Positions 44,030 through 56,540 of a stretch of 64,000 nucleotides of DNA are shown piece by piece; within the stretch, counting starts at the first letter, position 1; each line of letters starts with the position of its first letter. This stretch comes from Sipunculus nudus (Eukaryota > Annelida > Sipuncula > Golfingiida > Sipunculidae): contig CM049316.1 in the NCBI GenBank assembly GCA_026874595.1, positions 36,277,339 through 36,341,338 on the forward strand, in the 5' to 3' direction. The position numbers were made by a program, and so were the translations under genes. The notes beneath the pieces are model-generated. The model saw only the letters and a list, made by a program, of their open reading frames with translations, made no database searches and had not been told where the DNA came from.

Positions 44030-45490
44030 CTGTGATTTGAGGTTTTAAGGATTCCATTATTGAAATGATTTTTTTCTCTGTAATGTATCCTGTCATGACA
44101 GTAGCCCCTTGGACAGCCCCGAAAATGCCTTCCCCAGTATAAAAATACCGTAGAGCGTCGTTTATACGAAGACCCTTAAACCGAAAAAGCGTTCCTCTGA
44201 AATGTAATACTGAGAACCGAACATTTGACCCTTTATGTATGCAATACAAGGTTGGTACTCTGAAACTATTTTGTGGGCAACTGCGGGTGATACATTCTAC
44301 GTGGTCTCACATTGTTCTGTGTTGTATCTGAAACACAGGATATAGATGTTAACTGAATGATATCTGGCATAAACCGATAGGGGAATTGGTGAAAACTTAC
44401 GTTCCGGGCCCATTTTTTCCGCCACGGCTTCTAACGCTACCATGCAATATGAATATTCATCCTGCTAGATTTAAATATATCTGCGTATTCATTTTCATCT
44501 TTAAACTTGATGAATCGCAATGATATAACATCGAGACATAAACATAAAGGACTGTCTCTATAGGACAAAAAACATATTTAATGATTTATTATATAAAAAA
44601 AATACCGGAAATATTTACATGACTTGATTGAAGAAATATAAAATCTCGTGCATGTGAAATACGCACATCGTTTTTATTTTTCAGATACACAGATATTAAC
44701 AAGACGTAAATTTATCATACACAAGTATAAAATTTATTTATGATTCCTATTATGTAGAATATGTTAATAATAACAAGATACATAGCAGAAAAGTCATACA
44801 ATCCAAACCAATATATTGCTTATATATAAGAACCATACATAGACTTCATTCCTGCATCAGTGGATTAGTGGATCACTTACTATTCACCTACCTTTAAAAA
44901 AAAAATTGATTTTTGTAACGAAATCGTGAAGGACGGATGAACTTGTTTGTCAACATAGCAACGTTGCAAAAACGAAAAAAAAAACATTTAACCTAAGGTG
45001 GTAGGTTGTATATAGGCAGAGGTAGAAAGGTTACTTGTTGCAAAACGCCATTTGTAAAGCGCTGGTTTATCTGACTTGCTACCAGATTGCCATGTTGAAT
45101 TTGTTTTATTTTAGCGGGCCCCCACATATTATAAACACCATGATATAAACAAAACAGACAGCCTGTGTGCGGTGATATCCACTTTTTATCGCCTACTTTT
45201 ACGAATAGCTTCAAGGCATTACCTTTAGTTTATAAAGGTCAGATAGATGATTAGGCCCCTTTTACATATTGAGGTCTCCCTGCCCACCAGCGGACTCAAA
45301 GGTGATGTATCACATTAACATTCCCAGATCTCCGGGCAAGAGTAAACGTGACCAAATCCCGGTGACATTGTCTATCAAATCCTCCTCAGGCAATACCAGA
45401 TAGGTGTGACATCTTCAAATGGCCACCAGGGTGCGCGGCATGTCATCGATGGAGACTTCCTCCAACAAGACAACGATAAGATTATCGACG
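44030..45490. other. Intergenic, nothing firm
   Basis: TACCGTAGAGCGTCGTTTAT at 44145-44164 faintly resembles a pogo-type end but has no partner. No gene recognised. Confidence 0.5.
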
Positions 45491-45504
45491 CCTCTTTCCA
45501 TCAG

Positions 45505-45565
45505 GGGCGAAGCCAGAGGGGGGCCGCAGGGGGCCATGCCCCCCCCCCCCCCCCGGTTCGATCCA
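45505..45565 (+). mobile_element. Candidate hAT-like terminal end with C run
   Basis: CAGGGGCGAAGCCAGAGGGG, GGGCC repeats and a run of about 14 C. The CAGGGGCG(G/A)AGCCAG start is shared by many animal hAT-type short elements. No matching right end is found; the (TA)n tract and SINE follow. Confidence 0.4.
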
Positions 45566-45611
45566 GTACTCGCCGTCCTTTTTGGAATTTCACTTCATTT
45601 TATACTTATAT

Positions 45612-45615
<4 letters not shown>

Positions 45616-45672
<57 letters not shown>
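45616..45672. repeat. (TA)n microsatellite
   Basis: About 57 bp of alternating TA, at the tail side of the minus-strand SINE. Confidence 0.97.
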
Positions 45673-45675
<3 letters not shown>

Positions 45676-45689
45676 GCATTAAATTGCCT

Positions 45690-45875
45690 TTGCTATCAGT
45701 GGCGGATCCTGAGGGGGCGCTTCAGCGCGCGCCACCTGTTGAGCTGCAATATTTCTCATTTTATTGTTACGAAGACAAATTGTTCAGGAGAAAGTACTGG
45801 GCCGATCCGGGATTCGAACCCAACCTGGCGCACAGGTCCGGCGTTCCAACCGCTTCGCTTTGCAACCGAAAAGCA
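45690..45875 (-). mobile_element. tRNA-derived SINE (minus strand)
   Basis: On the minus strand an A-box-like GCGAAGCGGTTGGAACGCC (complement of about 45840-45860) is followed at tRNA spacing by a B box, GGGTTCGAATCCCGG (complement of 45808-45822). These are the internal RNA polymerase III promoter elements. The body then runs to GCCCCCTCAGGATCCGCCAC and ends at a (TA)n tract, a typical simple-repeat tail. It encodes no protein and would rely on a LINE. A tRNA pseudogene is the alternative, but the extended body favours a SINE. Confidence 0.65.
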
Positions 45876-45889
45876 AGCTTCCCTAGCGA

Positions 45890-47750
45890 GACAGTTCGGT
45901 CCGCTTTTATGTCATCCAGTAACATTATCTAATTTCTAAATTTTCATGATTAATTTTCGTTTTTCATATTTCTTTTTATTAATAAGCATATCTGCAGTTT
46001 ATTACTCTGCAAATTCATTAGTTGAGGATGAGGATATTTATGAACAGCTGCAGCACAACTGCAGAGTACCAGGCAACGGTTGGGGTTGACCGTGGACAAT
46101 CTCACGGCTCCTCTAATGATACCAGTACTCGAACTGTGCTTTTTTATAGGAGTCCTGTGTGCTGTCAAGACCACGGATCCCGGTAAAATTTAGTTAAATA
46201 AAGTTTAACATAAGACATCAACATATCAGTTATTTCACTTCGTGCATTATATGTAATAGATAAAATTTTGCAAGATATAAACGTAAATGCGCCTTTGTGC
46301 CATTGACTATAACATGTTGAAAACGATTGACATTTTATATCCTTATTTTGAAGAAATGTAAATATTAAATATTAAACCTCTCTACAGTTTGACTAAATAC
46401 GCAAAGACATAAAGGAACCGTTTTTCAGGAACAGGAAATCATCATTTTTTGTAAAAATTGCCTCAAAATGTCCGTTTTTTATTGCATATTCAAAAAAAAT
46501 CCCAATATGAGAGTTTTGGGTTATATATATATACAACGACATGTGTGCAGATGCTTGTTGTATATATATAAATATTTTTTGGTGTATGCCGAGCAAAGAA
46601 ATATAGGATGTAGACGATCCTGTTAGAACTGAGGTATTGATTTTCTGTAAAAACTATGCTCCATGCCACACGTGTCAGCTGCAGGTCATTCAGTTTCACT
46701 TTTGGCAAAGAAAGCATTATAGCTGTTGAAGTGCTGTACCTATTTCTGACCAACTGGATATTGTAAGATAATTTCATTATTTCTAAATTTATCAGTGGTT
46801 TCATGACTCCCGACTTATTCAGTTGTTCAGGTTCTGATCAAAGATGATTGTCGCTCAGTCCGAAGTAACGTAACTGAGAAGGTCCCTAAAATGCTCCTTT
46901 CTCCAGAGTTTGGATTCTAGAACCAAATATTGACAATATTCGTAAATTAACACACTTGATTTAACTGTAGTGGTTAAGTCGCTCTATATTGTTTCAAGAA
47001 AGCATAAACGTCGTCACGCTTTTTTTTACAGAGATCTGGTATGATCTCACTCCCTTGTTCCTGCAGTCGACACTGATGGCGCCACCGTCTCGTTAACAAT
47101 AACACGGGGAACAATTGAAGCTCTCAGCAGCTGTGAATATAATTTAACGTAATATGCATGATAAAGATTACCATCGATCCAGCATACCTCATATTTGATA
47201 CTGTTTCAGGTTTTCCGATGGATAGACGACGTACTTGCCTGATTTTGAGGTCACGATGTCGTAGACGTGCTTACTTGTTAGAGTGTATCAGGGTTTTTTA
47301 TGTTAAAAGACCAACTATAACGTAAAATTACCCATTGGCCATTACTTTTACACGTAGCGCAATGAAGAAGTGTTTATGGTATTGAAATATACAGATACGA
47401 CGAAACAAATCTTCTTGAAAAATGAATCCCTGACACACAAAGAAAATACGTATGTTAACTAAGTATATTGATATAACTTTTATTTATACAACTTCAGAAG
47501 ATCAGACGTGTCTAATCCTTTAGCCTTTCGACCTGTACTCTTTACAACAATAATTATGATGTCGTACCCATCTGTAAAGTTGGTTTTTATCTGAATGATC
47601 ATATGGCAGGGATTGTATACAACAAAAACAAGAAAAATATGGAATGAATATTAAGTACCCATTTCTCATTTAATATGCTCCCAACCTGAAAATAAAATTA
47701 ATACAGCCTTATTTGATTGCTTATTATAATGAAGACCATACGTAAAAAAG
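45890..47750. other. Intergenic, nothing recognised
   Basis: AT-rich. Short TA tracts near 46521-46570. ORFs are short and featureless. Confidence 0.5.
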
Positions 47751-47751
47751 C

Positions 47752-49186
47752 TGCACAATGAGATTGCATTTACTTCATCGACGATACTAAAAAAAAAGAT
47801 GTTTCACGGGACATCACTAACCTAACCGGTGCCTAAAATTCACATTATTTGATTTCAAATTAGAACAATTTTAATTGCAGATAGACTACAGTGTAGGTAT
47901 AAATCACTAGGATTCTATGCCATGGTCAAGGAAATATTCCCCCTTCATTCCTTTTGATCAGGTGATGTTTATGTTATATTTATTAACCGCGCATCTGACG
48001 AGAAAACAATGGTAACTTGTTGCCATGGTTTATTGGGGGGGGGGGGGGGGGGGGGTGGAATTGATAGCTAATTGTACAGTAAAAACTGGTCTAACGGACA
48101 CCTCACTTAGGCGGACAACTGGTTATAATGGACATGATACATAAGTTTCAAAATTCCCTATATGTTATGTATAAGCGGAACCTATATAAGGCGGACACCT
48201 CACTACTGCTGACAACGGACAGCAGATTTCAATTCAAACCAATATATTCTAAGAATAAAAGAACCTGACAAATACGGACACGACCTCCAGCGGACACTGA
48301 TCACTCGCCCCGCGCAACATCATAGGCCACCGGTTCCCTTGTATAAGGATTGTAAAATCAGGTTTAATAGACTTGTTTAACTTGCTCCTCAGATCCAAGC
48401 CGAGACTGATGTGACGAAGATACGTGATCTTACCACTTATCGATTCTGCTTTGGTTAATATCCTTGACGATAAGTGCATGCAACTTCAAGTAAAAGGGCA
48501 TACATATTTATGCATTCCACTGTATTTTTTTTTCGAAACCAGATACAGTGAGGTTTTTATAATATAAAACTGCAAAAGGAAGCCGGACACTTTACCTAGA
48601 GTATTAATTGGGAAAAAAGCACAGGACTTGATTATTTTCCCAGGAACTATAGATGCATTAGTTCTCAAAATGGAAGTATACTTACAAGTAGAATGTTGCG
48701 AGCACGTTAAGTTTCTTACCGAGTAAACATTGAGCTTAACCAGGTATCTTATTATAGGTTCCACTTATACATAACATATAGGGAATTTTGAAATAACTTA
48801 TGTATCATGTCCATTATAACCAGTTGTCCGCCTAAGTGAGGTGTCCGTTAGACCAGTTTTTACTGTACAATTAGCTATCAATTCCACCCCCCCCCCCCCC
48901 AATAAACCATGGCAACAAGTTACCATTGTTTTCTCGTCAGATGCGCGGTTAATAAATATAACATAAACATCACCTGATCAAAAGGAATGAAGGGGGAATA
49001 TTTCCTTGACCATGGCATAGAATCCTAGTGATTTATACCTACACTGTAGTCTATCTGCAATTAAAATTGTTCTAATTTGAAATCAAATAATGTAAATTTT
49101 AGGCACGGGTTAGGTTAGTGATGTCCCGTGAAACATCTTTTTTTTAGTATCGTCGATGAAGTAAATGCATTGTCATTGTGCAGCGA
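47752..49186. mobile_element. 1.4-kb inverted repeat / foldback structure with pogo-like inner ends
   Basis: Left arm 47752-48191 and right arm 48751-49186 are near-perfect reverse complements, around a 560-bp loop. Paired words include GCTGCACAATGA, GATGTTTCACGGGACATCAC, CTGACGAGAAAACAATGGTA and ATTGATAGCTAATTGTACAG. A long G run (48033-48056) in the left arm pairs with a C run (48883-48899). Differences are few (for example AACCGGTGCC against AACCCGTGCC), so the arms are not an exact artefactual copy. Within the arms, TACAGTAAAAACTGGTCTAA at 48075 and its complement ending at 48867, with GGACACCTCACTTAGGCGGA, look like pogo/Tigger ends. No transposase is encoded. Confidence 0.88.
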
Positions 49187-49240
49187 CATTTTTTGTGACC
49201 ATTTCAACATTATACAACAGCATCACCAGGCCATAGGGGG
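49177..49240 (+). repeat. GTGCAGCGACATT repeat, copy 2
   Basis: Matches 37896-37965; directly adjoins the right edge of the large inverted repeat. Confidence 0.65.
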
Positions 49241-49279
49241 ATGACCATCAATTATAGCATGTCTTCTTATCAAGGCCTG

Positions 49280-52200
49280 GGGATCGAGGTTCACCATTCT
49301 GCCGCAAGAGGTCGCTGCTACTCAAAACGAATCTTTTCTAGATAGACACTGTGGCCGGGACTATTTGTCTCAACTGTCAAACCTAAAAATAAAAATGCGT
49401 TACATTTCACGGAAACACCTATTTATAATTAACATGCACGAGGGACAGAGTATTTCTCATTCCTTGAAGACCATCCACCCGAAGATCAGGCGAGGTGTCC
49501 CGAGTGGCACCAGGACGTCACCCGAGTTTACCAAACACGTGTTCAAACCTTGTGGCACATGTTATTGTTTGTATACATTTATACCATCAACGTCACCTAA
49601 ATCGCGCCGCAGTGTAGTGCCCCAGGTTTTAGGAAATTAATAACAACAAAGACAATAATATCCTTCATAATTGTTATATTTGGCATTAATGTTTCTTAAT
49701 GCATTAATTTTGAAAGCTGAATTATTTTAGCGCTTACAAGAAATAATTTGTGAGGAATGGTATTATCTGCAAAAAACAATATATTATATTACTGTTACAC
49801 AGCGCACAACCTTGGAACAGTTGACCTGGCTTTGACATGACTTTGCCGGAATACTTTCCATAACGGCTCCAGATCTTCACCAGAGGCTAGAAACCAGTTG
49901 ACTAGGCCGAGGTGTTCTGAGTGCGTTAAGCTTGACTGAAACAGTGTGAGCTGGTTGTGCTGACTCCTGTTAAGCCGTTATGAAGTTCATATGAGAGTTG
50001 TTCATTATTAATACCAAACACTAGTACAAGTGTTTATGGTGTGGCGTTTGGTAAATAATTAGTTGTTGTCGCACCGGGTAACCGTAGGGAGGCAATATGT
50101 TGTGCCGATCTTTTTGATTGGATTATGCAATGTTATTTAAAAAATGTCACAGGTTTACAACTATCTTTACTTGCTTTTTACTGTACTGGTATGAATCCAC
50201 CTTCCTCGAGTCCAAATTAATGAAAATCCCCTTATAAATGATAGTGGAACTTTGACATTAAAATGTTTTTTTTTTTATTGGGTGACACATAATTAAATCA
50301 TCTGCATGTTTAATTACATATGTTGCTCCCGATACAGAGCAGGGCTTTGAAATATTATGTTAGTAGATCACGTGTGTATAGTTCTTTATGGACTCGAAAT
50401 AGATTCGGAATGATTACTCAAGTCCGACTACAGGACCAAAATTGAGTGGACTCGAGTTCAAGTCTGGACTCAAGCCCTGCATCACTTCTTCATCCAGATC
50501 TTCTCCCCGATCATTGCCTCCGCAAAGTCAGTGGAGTACGTCAATTTCCCATCTACCTTTTTATTTGATCTTCTGATTGTGTGTATGTGTGTCTAATTGT
50601 TATATATGTGTTCAAGGAATCAAGGTGTGTAAAAATACATTCCAGCCGAAGAGTTATTGAGAGTGTATAGAAATAGGGCCCGTCCCTCTGTCTGAATGTG
50701 CATGTGTTTGTTAAAAATATATGGGATGGTATTTTTTAATACTATATCTGTCCTACTTTAAGATATTCAGGAATCCAGGCTCTAAAATTCACATGGTAAG
50801 ACATTTAAGTGTAGTTCCATCTTCACTCCTCAGATGGCAGCAGTGCGAGTGTCTACACTCAATGTTATCTTGTAGGATAACTTGGATACGTAATGACGAA
50901 ACCATGACTGTTGCACCAGGTCATGTCAGCTATAAGGTTTGTGCGAGATCTGGAAAGAAATATGACTGGTGAGACGCGGATGCGGATTTTAAACTGTTGT
51001 CATTTAAGGAAGATACATAAAATTCAACGACAAGAGAGCAAGAGTATTTGTGGGACTACAATTGTGATAAATACATTGATGTAACTAATATAAATTTGTT
51101 ACGCACTATAAGTTGTAGATATTGGTGTGGTCACCAAAAAGCGTTATTCAGCCCTAAAAAATCCAATATACGTCCCATTACCACCACACTCTTTCCCTGG
51201 ATACATTCTCGCCTGGACGGTGTCCTCGACGTACTTTGGTGTCACATCATTAACTGGTAAATCCGTCCAATTATTTCACGTGACCGACATTTTTCACACA
51301 TACTAAAACCCGGATGTGGCAGGCAGGGTGACAAGGGTCAAAGTGGAGGGACCAGGCTAAGTTCCGTTACTTAACTACATAACAGTATGGGGTGAGAGCT
51401 TAGGTGTTTTAGATGTAAACCCTATCGACTAAGAAATTGTCAATACACTCCAATGGTATCAACAAGTAATACGTGTCATCCACACCAAACAGGCCTAATT
51501 TGCACAAGGATAATTTGCCCATTCTGCTAATTACGTACTGTTCACGGAATCCATGTTAAGCCGGCTTGTTATTTCCCTTTTTATTATAATTTTTTTGCTC
51601 ACCGTGTTTTTTAAGCCGACAGCCCACACACCAATTTCCCGTGCAGATAAGGAGACTTTTTCGGCCATTTTTATTTCTGATTTAGTCTCCATGAATGTTA
51701 TTGGTTTCAGGAATTATAAAAAGAAATGAATTTAAGTTTAAATCAGCCGATTTTTCGTTTTTATCATCACATCTACGGGATTTTCCGGACATATAAATAT
51801 CTTCCTGTAAAATAATAGACATAGCCAATTTTTGCAGCCGATTTTTCCTTTCGGATTAAAATATAAAATCCGGCCGGCAGCACCCTCACGATTTCTCAGT
51901 ATTTTGGGTTCAGAAAAAGTCACATCACCGACCGAACCGGCAGCGAGCTACTAAACCATTTTCAATATGCGGCAGCCATCCGTTGATTTTTAGAGATAGA
52001 GTGGTCACCACAGAGTGCAACAATTATTTCTGCGTCAGACCCCGCTGAAAACTTGTGCGCGCCTCGTACAATGTTCTAAATTCGACCGTAGAAAAAAAAT
52101 GATTAAAGGTGTATTATCATTTGCAGTATTCTATGTATTAACCCGCCCAGTTAGTTCATTTTGCCTGAATTCAAAGGTTTCAAGCAAAACCATACAGTTA

Positions 52201-52300
52201 TACGGACTTATATCTAACATTCACCTATTTTATACGTTGTCATGTTCTTGTGCGTGAGTGAGCACAGTCCACATTTACTTGTTTACCACAACAACCCTGA
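49280..52300. other. Intergenic; scattered GGACTCGAG words
   Basis: No gene recognised. At 50385-50480 GACTCGAAATAG, CAAGTCCGACTACAGGACC, TGGACTCGAGTTCAAGTC and TGGACTCAAGCCCTGC resemble the 27-bp minisatellite vocabulary. ORFs at 49365-49640, 50721-50972 and 51048-51260 show no motif. Confidence 0.5.
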
Positions 52301-52318
52301 GGAATCAGAGTTGCGATA

Positions 52319-52332
52319 TTGCGCATGCGCAA
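52319..52332. promoter_or_regulatory. NRF-1-like palindromic site
   Basis: TTGCGCATGCGCAA is a perfect palindrome matching the metazoan NRF-1 consensus (YGCGCATGCGCR). Such sites often sit in promoters; no adjacent gene is recognised. A GC-richer patch follows at 52580-52760. Confidence 0.3.
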
Positions 52333-52334
52333 CA

Positions 52335-53225
52335 ACTCAAACAACGAGACGGAACATGAATGAAAAACACTGGTTTAAACCATTAAAATCTTGATTCGCC
52401 AGGTGTTATGGGCGCTGTGTTGATGTTTCGAAACACTGATTGCACCCGATGATTTTTTTTTCGTGAACGGCAGTAAGCAAACGAGTTGAGAAGGGAAATT
52501 TGGCAGATGTCATAATATTCTGAGGTGGAAACTATGTATATCAAGAATATTTAACATGCCTGGTATGTGAATAGCTCCCTTTAATCTTGGGACGCACGTC
52601 CGATCGACTGAAAGGAGGCAGGGAATTATATTTGTCCGCGGACGAGCCAATAAACCGCATTGCGGTTCTCGCTGGGGGCTACGAAAGAACAATGTCCGGC
52701 CGCAGCTCGTCCAAAAACTCCGCTCTTTGGCCAAACACCAACTCCGTAGGGGATGGATGGCGTGATGTGACGAAGGTTTATTCTCCTGTGAGAATGAGAA
52801 TAATATATGGGAGGACATGGTTGTTGTGAGAATGGATACATCCCTTGTTAAGGATGCGACAGTTTCTTGTAGAGATGAGAAAATGTCATGAACGAAAGGG
52901 GTAATCTCATGTTTAGAAAGTAGTTATTCATGTAGGAATGGCTTAAAATCAGGAGCGCATGTGGTATTTCATTGAACGAATGAAGTAAACTTATATAAGT
53001 ATGGGTAATCTCATGTGAAAAAATGTTAATCTTATTCAAGAATAGCAACAAATTGTATGAGTTATCGGAAAGGGCTCCTTTAATTAAACTGGTGCGGTTT
53101 ATAAGAATAAAACTAGCTCTTTCACAAAAAGCCAACATAAATTTAATTGAATTAAAAGCCCGGATGTGTAATGAATAATACCGGACACACTCAAAGGATC
53201 CTTTACATCAAATAAACACAGGTGT
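52335..53225. other. Intergenic, GC-richer patch, unassigned
   Basis: 52580-52760 is richer in CG dinucleotides (CCGCGGACGAGCC, GGCCGCAGCTCGTCC) and open in frames on both strands, but I recognise no protein. The words GGGTAATCTCATGT recur at 52899 and 53004. Confidence 0.4.
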
Positions 53226-53230
53226 AGCGA

Positions 53231-53417
53231 TTTCAGATTACCCCCTTTAAGATAACCGGGGAGGTACACAAAAAGTGATCATATTAGCTTGACCAGCGAG
53301 GGGGGTGGGGCAATCTGAACAGTGTGTGTGTGGGGGGGGGGGGGGGGTAACCTGAAATCAGGTTCAGGCTACACCCGGGGGTAACCTGAAAAGGGTGGTA
53401 ATCTGAAGACCTTACAC
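53231..53417 (-). mobile_element. Palindromic TTCAGATTACC element, copy 3
   Basis: The most complete copy. It has TTCAGATTACCCCCTTT on the left and GGTGGTAATCTGAA on the right as imperfect inverted ends. Inside are AAAGTGATCATATTAGCTTG, a 17-G run, and GGTAACCTGAAATCAGGTTC with GGCTACACCCGGGGGTAACC. Its reverse complement aligns with copy 1 (5485-5650), placing the two copies in opposite orientations. No ORF. Confidence 0.78.
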
Positions 53418-53740
53418 TGGCGCAGGCCAGCAGATAGCGCCATTGCGGCCTAACATCAGACAGTTTACGATCGACTGGCTGTCAAGTTAGGCTTACCAGC
53501 CCAATATAAGTCCCTCCTGAGTCTTGTTTCTCACTGCTAGACAGCACACAGATATTTCTGGACCAAAATCCAGGGAGGCATTGAACATACTGCAGGCAAG
53601 ATATGACAGAAAAACGAATTGACAAGAGCCCGCAATTCAATTACAAAAAAGGAACCGAAGAGACCATTGAAAAAAATCACTCCTACGCTATAATGGTATG
53701 TTGTGCATAGGAATTGTACTTTCAGGAAAAAATATAACAG

Positions 53741-53948
53741 AGCAATATAATATGACAGAGGAATATGATATGACAGGGGAATATGATATGACAGGAATAT
53801 GATATGACAGAGGAATATGATATGACCGAGGAATATGATATGACAGAGGAATATAATATGACAGAGGAATATGATATGACAGAGGAACATGATATGACCG
53901 AGGAATATGATATGATAGAGGAATATGATATGACCGCGGAATATGATC
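53741..53948. repeat. 18-bp minisatellite, about 11.5 copies
   Basis: Unit GAATATGATATGACAGAG with GACCGAG, GACAGGG and GATAGAG variants. The minus-strand translation HIIFLC/YHIPLS repeats is a by-product of the 18-bp period. Confidence 0.95.
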
Positions 53949-53949
53949 A

Positions 53950-55440
53950 ATAATGTAAAATGATGCTGTATTCCGGGCACGTAGTATGACAACAATATCC
54001 TTTGTCAAATATGCATTCAGCATTTAGGTACTTGTTCAACTGTCATTTCTTTGTAGCTTTTGGGCATTTTACTTATTTAAGGAAAATATGGCATGATCTG
54101 TATGCCTCTGGGTAAAAAATTAGTCTAAAATTTAACCGATGTCACAGGATAAGGCGCTCCGCGGAGGGCAAATTGAACGTCTGGCACAATTCAAGGGCGA
54201 TCAATTTATTTGGCGTCCATTGGTTAGATTAAGTTTACTTTAACATAACGGTGAGGGAAAAAGCATTTTTGCGTCTTCCTAAGTTGAGTCATATCACGTA
54301 GTATTATTGGATTGTTCTAATTTTACCGACGGGCACGTTAGACAGTAAGGGATTGCGGAACTCTTTTAGTTGTGGCCTGCCCCGGATAAAGAAATGGAGG
54401 CTTTTGGCTAAGAGATGGCTTCTGAACACGAGAAGCAGAAACTCATAATGTACTCCGTGAAAAAGTGTCTTTATTCATACTATTTAATTCATAAAAGAAT
54501 TCGACTGTGTTTCTACAGGGCCTTATAATAATTGGCTGTGTGTGTGTCAATGGCAATAAGCAATTAGTATTATAGTGAAATAAAACAGGATTGCATGTGT
54601 TCAACACCCCATCAATGTTATCATGAATTTTAAAATAAGGCTTACACGTTAATTTGGTCTAACCAGGACTTGATTACGTTACTAATTAAATGATTTTGGT
54701 AATATTCCTTTCTTTTTATTTGACAGTGTAAGGAAAACCTTCGCTGTAGCCCGCTCACATATAAATATGGCAATGTTTTGTCAGTCTACTTGCTCCATGG
54801 ATACTCAGAGCGTATTTATATAGGAGTTTTGTTCCTGCGATAGTAATACGGAAAAACGTAATAACAAAGCCAGCTCAAACATATCGACAGACTCTCTTGT
54901 GTTGGAGAGGTCACAATCAAGGCTTTCAGGGTAAGCGTCTGTGACGCATGAAATATTTTCGGACCCTCGGTTTATGGGATCTAAGCGTCCAATCGGACGC
55001 ATGATTATCTGCTTATTGTACCGAGGAGACCATAACCGGTTCTTGTAGCAGCTAGTTACTGACCATTGCCAAGTACCTCATACAAACCAGCCCAGCCAAT
55101 TGTGTCAACAGTGTACCTTCAAGTGTGAGCCTTTTTTTTATTATCATGATTAAATAATAGTATCATGACACGATGTCTAATTAACATAAGGATACAATAA
55201 TGACGCATAAAAAAAAAATCTAATTTACCCTCCAAAGTTTGACACAGATCCTATTGCCTTGAGCTTGCTTCCCAATTTCATGTGCCTTTCCGAGTTTTCT
55301 CCCTAATGAATGCATTAACACTGATTGGTACTTCTTTGGAAGCTGAAGGAATACTATTACCCCCATCTTGGAATGCCATAGAATCAGTTTTTTTTCCAAT
55401 TTTGATCTTCCGTTCTTACTGTTCCTCAGTGACAAAATGT
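53950..55440. other. Intergenic, nothing recognised
   Basis: No supported feature. Confidence 0.5.
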
Positions 55441-55444
55441 GTGC

Positions 55445-55509
55445 TTTTTATCTCCGCCAGGAAGGCATGCGTGTATTCCCGTCCATGTGTGCGTGTTAGT
55501 TAGGGCCCG
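55445..55509 (+). repeat. CTCCGCCAGG interspersed repeat, left portion
   Basis: TCTCCGCCAGGAAGGCATGC and a CCCGTCCATGTGTGCGTGTTA stretch, interrupted by the element that follows; its continuation is at 56346-56540. Confidence 0.55.
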
Positions 55510-56345
55510 CGGGTCCCCGCTTTGAAATTTGGGTGGGGCGGGGCGAGTTACATCTAAGAAAGTGCTGGGCGGGGCGGGCCGACACAAAGTCTGTGCGGGG
55601 CGGGCAGCGGGTTGATGATCTTGCAGTTCAGTAAAACATGAATATAAATTTATAAATAAAAAAAAATTTAAAGACACTGATATTTAATTGTATTAAATGT
55701 TTTCAGGTGGTGTAAAAACAGTAATATTTAGAGATAAAAATGTTGACTAATTTTATTTTATTTCTGTTGACCCCTTACACTGACTGACAGTTGTAACAAC
55801 ACTATGCAAATGTTTCTTTTCTAGGTATAAAGTCAATAAGTTATACAAAATGGATGATGCATCATTAATTTGAAATCAAGATTTTAAACAATTGTCTTTC
55901 CAATGGGAGCTGGTCAGAACTTTGTACAAAGTTACCTGGCCTGATGTTGTATATTGACTGTAACCCTGTACAGTGTGTGGCTATACAGCTGGCTCTTTAG
56001 GCGACTCGTTAATTTGACCTTGAACTGCACGAAGCTTTTTGTGGACTCCTTTTATTTAATTGTATCCATGTGCTGTCTAATTGTAACTGACATTGACCAC
56101 TGGCTGGTCAAATCCCTGTTTGAGCTAGCACAGCATATGTGGTGATGACTGCTTAAAAGAAACACCGGTCTGGTCATGCCTATCTCAATGAACATCCTGA
56201 ACCTAAAGCCACATCGGTCAGATTACCTTTTAGTAACTGCGGGGCGGGCTGATTGTTTTTCTTTGTTTGCGGGGCGGGCTGCAGGCTGACAGGGAATGAT
56301 TTGGGGCGGGTGCGGGTTCAATTTTACGACCCGCGCAGGGCCCTA
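55510..56345. mobile_element. GC-ended non-autonomous element (hAT-like), about 835 bp
   Basis: Left end TAGGGCCCGCGGGTCC and right end GACCCGCGCAGGGCCCTA are inverted repeats. Subterminal GGGCGGGGCG/GCGGGCTG blocks at both ends enclose an AT-rich middle with no transposase. The flanks GTGTTAGT and GTGTGTGT could be a mutated 8-bp target duplication, as hAT elements make. It sits inside the CTCCGCCAGG repeat and so is the younger insertion. Confidence 0.7.
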
Positions 56346-56540
56346 GTGTGTGTGTGTGTTTTTTCACAACCTTACTCTAACAATCATGAAAGGAATCTCA
56401 TGAAATTCACAAGTGAGTCCGGAATGGGCCAATGAAGAATCGAAAAGATTTTGATGTTGATCCGGCTGATGATCCGGATGCAGGAATGTCATCAAGCATT
56501 CCACACAAGCTATCCCCAACATGGCGGAGGCTTGCAAAAA
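56346..56540 (+). repeat. CTCCGCCAGG interspersed repeat, right portion
   Basis: After GTGTGTGTGTTTTTTCACAA come AATCTCATGAAATTCACAAG, GGAATGGGCCAATGAAGAA and TGATCCGGATGCAGGAATGT, the same order as the minus-strand copy at 59110-59345. Confidence 0.55.

Noticed and set aside
45550-45566. CCGGTTCGATCCAGTA as a tRNA B box
   Set aside because: No A box at the right distance on the plus strand; it follows a C run inside a transposon-like end.
53537-53995. 152-codon minus-strand ORF rich in HIIFLC repeats
   Set aside because: It results from the 18-bp minisatellite; the residue pattern follows the repeat period.
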